From positions 1 to 17,027 of the forward strand of contig CAMBWJ010000008.1 of assembly GCA_945871545.1 (NCBI GenBank): a stretch of 17,027 bases of DNA, written 5' to 3'. The position numbers were made by a program, and so were the translations under genes. Below are positions 13,319 through 17,027 of this stretch, piece by piece (position 1 is the stretch's first letter; each line of letters starts with the position of its first letter). Source of the stretch: an uncultured Clostridia bacterium. Its GTDB lineage: Bacteria; Bacillota_A; Clostridia; Christensenellales; Aristaeellaceae. Under the pieces are notes generated by a model. The model saw only the letters and a program-made list of their open reading frames with translations. It made no database searches and had not been told where the DNA came from.

Positions 13319-16300
13319 ATGAAGCGCAAAATTCTGGCGTGTTTGCTGAGCCTGTCGCTGCTGATTCTGACGATTGCGCCCGCTGCGGGAAGCTTCGCCA
13401 GCGAGGTGGAGCCTGTTCCCACGATCATGGAGACAACCTCCGCCGCTGTGGAAACCCGCGTGCCGGAGGAAACGGAAGCTGGAACGCTTCCCCCCACCCC
13501 GGAGCCGACCCCGGAACCTACGCCGGAACCGACCCCGGAGCCGACACCCGAGCCTACATTGGAGTCAACCCCGGAACCTACACCCGATCCGACTCCGGAA
13601 CCTACGCTGGAATCTACGCCCAAACCCACACCCGAACCCACGCCTGAACCAACCCCGGAACCCACCCCCGTGCCGGAGGTGCTTTCCGAGCTGTGCGTGG
13701 ATGTGCAGGCGAACGCCGCCGGGGCCTTCGAGGGCGAGGAGATCGGCGCGTGCGCATTCGTCAGCGGCGGACTTGCGCCGTACAGCGTAAATATTGTTGT
13801 GGAAACCGGCGAAAACGTGCTTGCGGAGCAGACGATTGCGCTTGAAGTCGGGGGCAGAGCGTCCATTCATGTCGCGGCGGTCTACGGCACGGCAAGCTTC
13901 ACGGCGACCGTCACCGACGCACTTGGCGGCGAAGTTTCCGGCAGCGCGCAGACCAGGGTCGCCCGGCATGCGTCCGAGACCCGCGCCCAGTGGGAGGCCA
14001 GCGTCCGGGGCGTGCAGCTGAGCGGCGACTGGCGGGAGGATGTGCCGGCCGTCGCGCGCACCCAGCTGGGCTATCGCGAGAGCGACTGTGATTTCATCGT
14101 CGATGCGGAGGGCAATGCGAAGGGCTACACCCGCTACGGCGACTGGTACGGCGCGGACTACGACGACTGGTGCGCGATGTTCGTGGCCTTCTGCCTGCAC
14201 TATGCGGGTATCTCCCGGAGCGAGGTTCCCTGGGACGCAAGCTGCGAGGCCTTCCGGGGAAACCTCCGCTCCCGGGGCGCGTACGTGCGCGCGGATGAAC
14301 ACGATCCGCAGCGCGGCGACCTGATCTTCTTCCGGGACGCGGACGGCAGCGGCGCGGGGCACATGGGCGTGGTGACGGGCGCGGATGGCTCCACGGTGCG
14401 CACCATCGAGGGCAACTCCGCCAACCAGGTGCGCGCGCAGAGCTACTCCCTGCGCGACAGGGACATCCTGGGCTACGGGGACGTTGCCGAGCTGATGCGC
14501 CAGGCGGGCATTCTCGGCGAGGAAGCGGAGGAAATTGACGCCACCCCGACCCCGGCAACCAGCGCGGAGCCTGAACTCACCCCGACAACCAGCACCGAAC
14601 CTGACATTACCCCGGCACCCAGCGCGGAACTTGACGCGACCCCTGAACCCAGCATCGAGCCGGAAGCCACCCCGGCCCCGGTGATCGATGCGGGCGGAAC
14701 CGTGCTGGTGGAGCCCAGCAGCTTCGTGCCCGTCGACAGGCAGCTCTACGAATCCACCGCTTCACTGCGGCTCGACGGCAATGCGGACAGCGTGCAGGAC
14801 GCGATCCTGCCCCAGTTCGGCAGGCTGGAGCTCAGCGCCAGCGGCTCCGGCAGCGCCCAGTGGCAGATTCTGCTGCCCGGCGCGCAGGTCTGGGTCGACG
14901 TGGCCGGGGAGACCTCCCCCACCCTGAGCCTGACCTATGCGAAGGTGCGCAGCCTGCTGTCCGGCGGCACGGTGCGTCTGCGCTGCGCCTTTGGAAGCGG
15001 GGCTTCCACTACGTACAGCGCCACCGCGCGCGTCGCCGTGCGCTACGGCGCGGCGGAGGAAGCTGCGGATGCTGCTGTCGCTGTTCCGGCGCTTATGAGC
15101 CTGCGCCGCAGCGCGCCTGTGGCGTACGCGCTGGAGGGTGAGCAGTCGACCTACACCGCAGTCATCAATTACGTGTTCGCCAGCGGCGAGATCGTGGCGG
15201 AGCCCTACACCGCGACCCTCGCGGCGGGCTCGGATTTCTCCGCCGAGGTGCCCAATCCCACCATCCTGGGCTACCTGCCCTACGTGGACGGCGCGACGGA
15301 GAGCGCCGCCAGCGTCCAGCTGAACATCACGAACATCCGGGCGGACGTGACCCACACCGTCGTCTACCTTCCGACCAACGTGGATTACACCGTCATCCAC
15401 TACCGGCAGAACCTCAGCGACGACGGCTATGCCGAGTACGAGCGCGAGACGAAGCAGGGCCTCACCGGCTCCAGCGTGCCGGACGCGGCGAAGTCCTACG
15501 CGGGCTTCTACGCCCTGCTGTACGACCGCCCCGCCATCGCGGCGGACGGCTCCACCGTAGTGGAGGTCTACTACGACCGCTGCTACTACCTGATGAACTT
15601 CGACCTGGGCGGCGGCTACGGCGTGGAGCCCATCTACGCTCGCTACGGCGCGGCCATCGGGGAGGTGGGCGAACCCATCCGGGCGGGCTATACCTTCGAG
15701 GGCTGGTCGTTAAACGGCGCGGCGACATCGCTGCCCGCCACCATGCCTGCGGAGAACCGCAGCTATGCGGCAATCTGGGAGATGAATGACGCCGCAAGGC
15801 TTACCGTGGTCTTTTGGGGCGAAAATGCGGACGACGAGGAATACAGCTACATCAAGTCCTCCGAGGTCTACGTCCAGCCCGGAACGGAGTTCACCTACGA
15901 CGAGGAGGGTGCGCTGGTCTGCGTGCTGGAACCGCATGCGCACGAGCTCAGCGAGTGCTATGAACTGAGCTGTGCGCAGCAGGAGCATACCCATTCCGAG
16001 GAATGCTACACCTGCGGAATTACGAGCCACACCCACGATACCGGCTGCTATGCGGGCGTGGGAGACAGGCGGAACAGTCCGCCGAACGGCGCTCCCGGAG
16101 ATCCGGCAAGCGGCCAGGTCTATGAGGGCAACCGAGGAAGGAAGTACATTTACATCGGGGGCGCATGGTATGGCTATACCGGCGCAAGCGAGGGCGGAAG
16201 CATTGCACCAACCACCTGCGGCATGGAGGAAAATGCCCATGTGCACAGCGATGCGTGCCTGGGATGCGGCAAAACGGAGCACGTCCACAGCGTGGAAAAC

Positions 16301-17027
16301 GGCTGCTATCATCTGATCTGCGGCAAGGCAGAGCATCTCCACACTTCGGCTTGCTACATGAACGGCGCGGGCCTGGATTCCAATCTGTGGATCTTCGTTC
16401 GCCCCGAAACCGTCACGGTTGCCCCGGACGGCTCCAGCGTCGTGAATGTTTACTATGACCGCACCAGCTTCACGCTGACCTTCAGGGCGAACGATCGGAC
16501 CGTTGCGACGATCACGGAAAAATGGGGCGCGGACATCTCCGGCGAGTTCAACAAGCCGCCCTTCAGCACGACGTACAATGGCCGCGCGTGGGAGTGCACG
16601 GAGAGCTCCAAGTATGGCTACGCCCTTCAGACGCTGGACAGGATGCCGCAGTTTGACGCGACGTTTGTGCTGTACAATCAGTCCAGTGAAACGCTCAAGA
16701 CGATCTACTACTACGTGGAGAACGTCGGCGCGAACGTCCCGGAGGACAGCTGGCCGACCGGCGCGGCGGGCTTTACGCTCCTCAAGACCGTTCAGACGTA
16801 CTTCAACTATGCCACCTACGAGGAGGAGTATCACGAGATCGACGGCTTCACGCGCTACCCCGCCAGGGTCGCGGGCTTTAACAACGACAATCAGAAGAAT
16901 TTCTCCAACAATGCCCTCGAGCTGTACTATCTGCGCAACGACTACGTGCTGACGTTCAACGACGGATTTGAAAATGTGCGTTCGGAGACGGTTCAGTATC
17001 AGGCTCCGCTGGGCGCGTACGGCGATT
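13319..17027 (+). CDS. Giant secreted CHAP / InlB-repeat / His-Cys-motif surface protein (3' end outside window)
   Basis: At least 1,236 residues are visible with no stop. A normal Sec signal peptide (MKRKILACLLSLSLLILTIAPAAGSFAS) comes first. Next are 15 PTPE-type tetrapeptides (59-118) and a beta-rich segment. The CHAP domain runs about 240-390: DWCAMFVAFCLHYAGIS with C285, GDLIFFRD, GHMGVV with H348 and IEGNSANQ with N366; it should cleave peptidoglycan. A second Thr/Ser/Pro/Glu linker follows (409-455), then long beta-sheet modules, an InlB/Listeria-Bacteroides-type repeat at 759-820 (MNFDLGG, GYTFEGWSLNG), and six H-x-H-x(3-5)-C motifs at 873-1012. More YxLTF-type repeats reach the edge. 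The ATG at 13319 has GGAGGT nine bases upstream. It lies 16 bases after TasA-like gene 3. Whether it ends in a sortase motif or wall-binding repeats cannot be seen. It is probably wall-bound. Confidence 0.88.
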   Translation, partial: MKRKILACLLSLSLLILTIAPAAGSFASEVEPVPTIMETTSAAVETRVPEETEAGTLPPTPEPTPEPTPEPTPEPTPEPTLESTPEPTPDPTPEPTLESTPKPTPEPTPEPTPEPTPVPEVLSELCVDVQANAAGAFEGEEIGACAFVSGGLAPYSVNIVVETGENVLAEQTIALEVGGRASIHVAAVYGTASFTATVTDALGGEVSGSAQTRVARHASETRAQWEASVRGVQLSGDWREDVPAVARTQLGYRESDCDFIVDAEGNAKGYTRYGDWYGADYDDWCAMFVAFCLHYAGISRSEVPWDASCEAFRGNLRSRGAYVRADEHDPQRGDLIFFRDADGSGAGHMGVVTGADGSTVRTIEGNSANQVRAQSYSLRDRDILGYGDVAELMRQAGILGEEAEEIDATPTPATSAEPELTPTTSTEPDITPAPSAELDATPEPSIEPEATPAPVIDAGGTVLVEPSSFVPVDRQLYESTASLRLDGNADSVQDAILPQFGRLELSASGSGSAQWQILLPGAQVWVDVAGETSPTLSLTYAKVRSLLSGGTVRLRCAFGSGASTTYSATARVAVRYGAAEEAADAAVAVPALMSLRRSAPVAYALEGEQSTYTAVINYVFASGEIVAEPYTATLAAGSDFSAEVPNPTILGYLPYVDGATESAASVQLNITNIRADVTHTVVYLPTNVDYTVIHYRQNLSDDGYAEYERETKQGLTGSSVPDAAKSYAGFYALLYDRPAIAADGSTVVEVYYDRCYYLMNFDLGGGYGVEPIYARYGAAIGEVGEPIRAGYTFEGWSLNGAATSLPATMPAENRSYAAIWEMNDAARLTVVFWGENADDEEYSYIKSSEVYVQPGTEFTYDEEGALVCVLEPHAHELSECYELSCAQQEHTHSEECYTCGITSHTHDTGCYAGVGDRRNSPPNGAPGDPASGQVYEGNRGRKYIYIGGAWYGYTGASEGGSIAPTTCGMEENAHVHSDACLGCGKTEHVHSVENGCYHLICGKAEHLHTSACYMNGAGLDSNLWIFVRPETVTVAPDGSSVVNVYYDRTSFTLTFRANDRTVATITEKWGADISGEFNKPPFSTTYNGRAWECTESSKYGYALQTLDRMPQFDATFVLYNQSSETLKTIYYYVENVGANVPEDSWPTGAAGFTLLKTVQTYFNYATYEEEYHEIDGFTRYPARVAGFNNDNQKNFSNNALELYYLRNDYVLTFNDGFENVRSETVQYQAPLGAYGD
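13493..13672 (+). repeat. 12-base coding minisatellite (Pro-Thr-Pro-Glu, 15 units)
   Basis: Fifteen consecutive 12-base units encode PTPE and variants (PTLE, STPE, PTPD, STPK, PTPV). Two 48-base blocks, PTLESTPEPTPDPTPE and PTLESTPKPTPEPTPE, show a higher-order duplication. This is a stiff, extended stalk typical of wall-spanning regions. Unit number may vary between strains by slippage without breaking the frame. The complement produces a long Gly-Val-Ser-rich spurious ORF. Confidence 0.9.
14549..14668 (+). repeat. 30-base coding repeat, four units, in the second linker
   Basis: Four 10-residue units read TPATSAEPEL, TPTTSTEPDI, TPAPSAELDA and TPEPSIEPEA, followed by a partial TPAP. They form the flexible linker directly after the CHAP domain. 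Ser and Thr content suggests possible glycosylation; this is not shown by the sequence. Confidence 0.85.

Noticed and set aside
13493..13672. CRISPR-like regular repeat array
   Set aside because: The 12-base units have no spacers and are in-frame coding repeats.
12541..13866. 441-residue minus-strand frame with Gly-Val-Ser-rich repeats resembling a surface or elastin-like protein
   Set aside because: The repeats are the complement of the PTPE-coding minisatellite, and the frame crosses three real gene regions on the other strand.

Overview
The window looks like chromosomal DNA from a GC-rich, Gram-positive Bacillota, probably an uncultured gut-type clostridium; placing it near Christensenellales is only a guess. 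The reasons are DnaA boxes matching TTATCCACA, strong AGGAGG-type ribosome binding sites, a SigB/SigF-class sigma factor with an RsbW-like partner, a SipW-type signal peptidase and a very large InlB-repeat surface protein. Wobble-position GC is high, so most genes carry long spurious ORFs on the opposite strand. I see no rRNA, tRNA, CRISPR array, transposase or integrase.

Region 1 (1-1668): the 5' part of dnaA on the minus strand, its promoter and a cluster of DnaA boxes that marks a likely oriC. Next to it are a terminator hairpin and about 150 bp of unusually dense inverted repeats that resemble a dispersed non-coding element.

Region 2 (1669-6107, minus strand): a compact operon behind one good promoter. 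It encodes an RsbW-like anti-sigma factor, a SigB-class sigma factor, an RlmL-type rRNA methyltransferase and a divergent DUF1680/GH127-like protein. The last two overlap as ATGA. If oriC is at about 1200-1420, the operon runs head-on to the rightward replication fork.

Region 3 (6185-10565, plus strand): a divergent promoter drives an RluA-family pseudouridine synthase and a small YvlD/holin-4-like membrane protein. A second strong promoter precedes an unrecognised two-TM protein, followed by a MATE transporter and an alpha/beta hydrolase that overlap as ATGA. A hairpin terminator ends this block.

Region 4 (10600-17027, plus strand): a cell-surface export locus. A SipW-type (Ser-His) signal peptidase is followed by three different TasA/camelysin-like proteins with SipW-type signal peptides. 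Sixteen bases after the third comes a secreted protein of more than 1,236 residues with a Pro-Thr-Glu stalk, a CHAP peptidoglycan-hydrolase domain, an InlB-type repeat and six His-x-His...Cys motifs; it runs off the window. The simplest reading is a matrix or fibre system with its own peptidase, several fibre-type subunits and a giant wall-associated partner. Two mutually exclusive RNA hairpins lie between the second and third subunit genes. This locus is the best candidate for new biology in the window.
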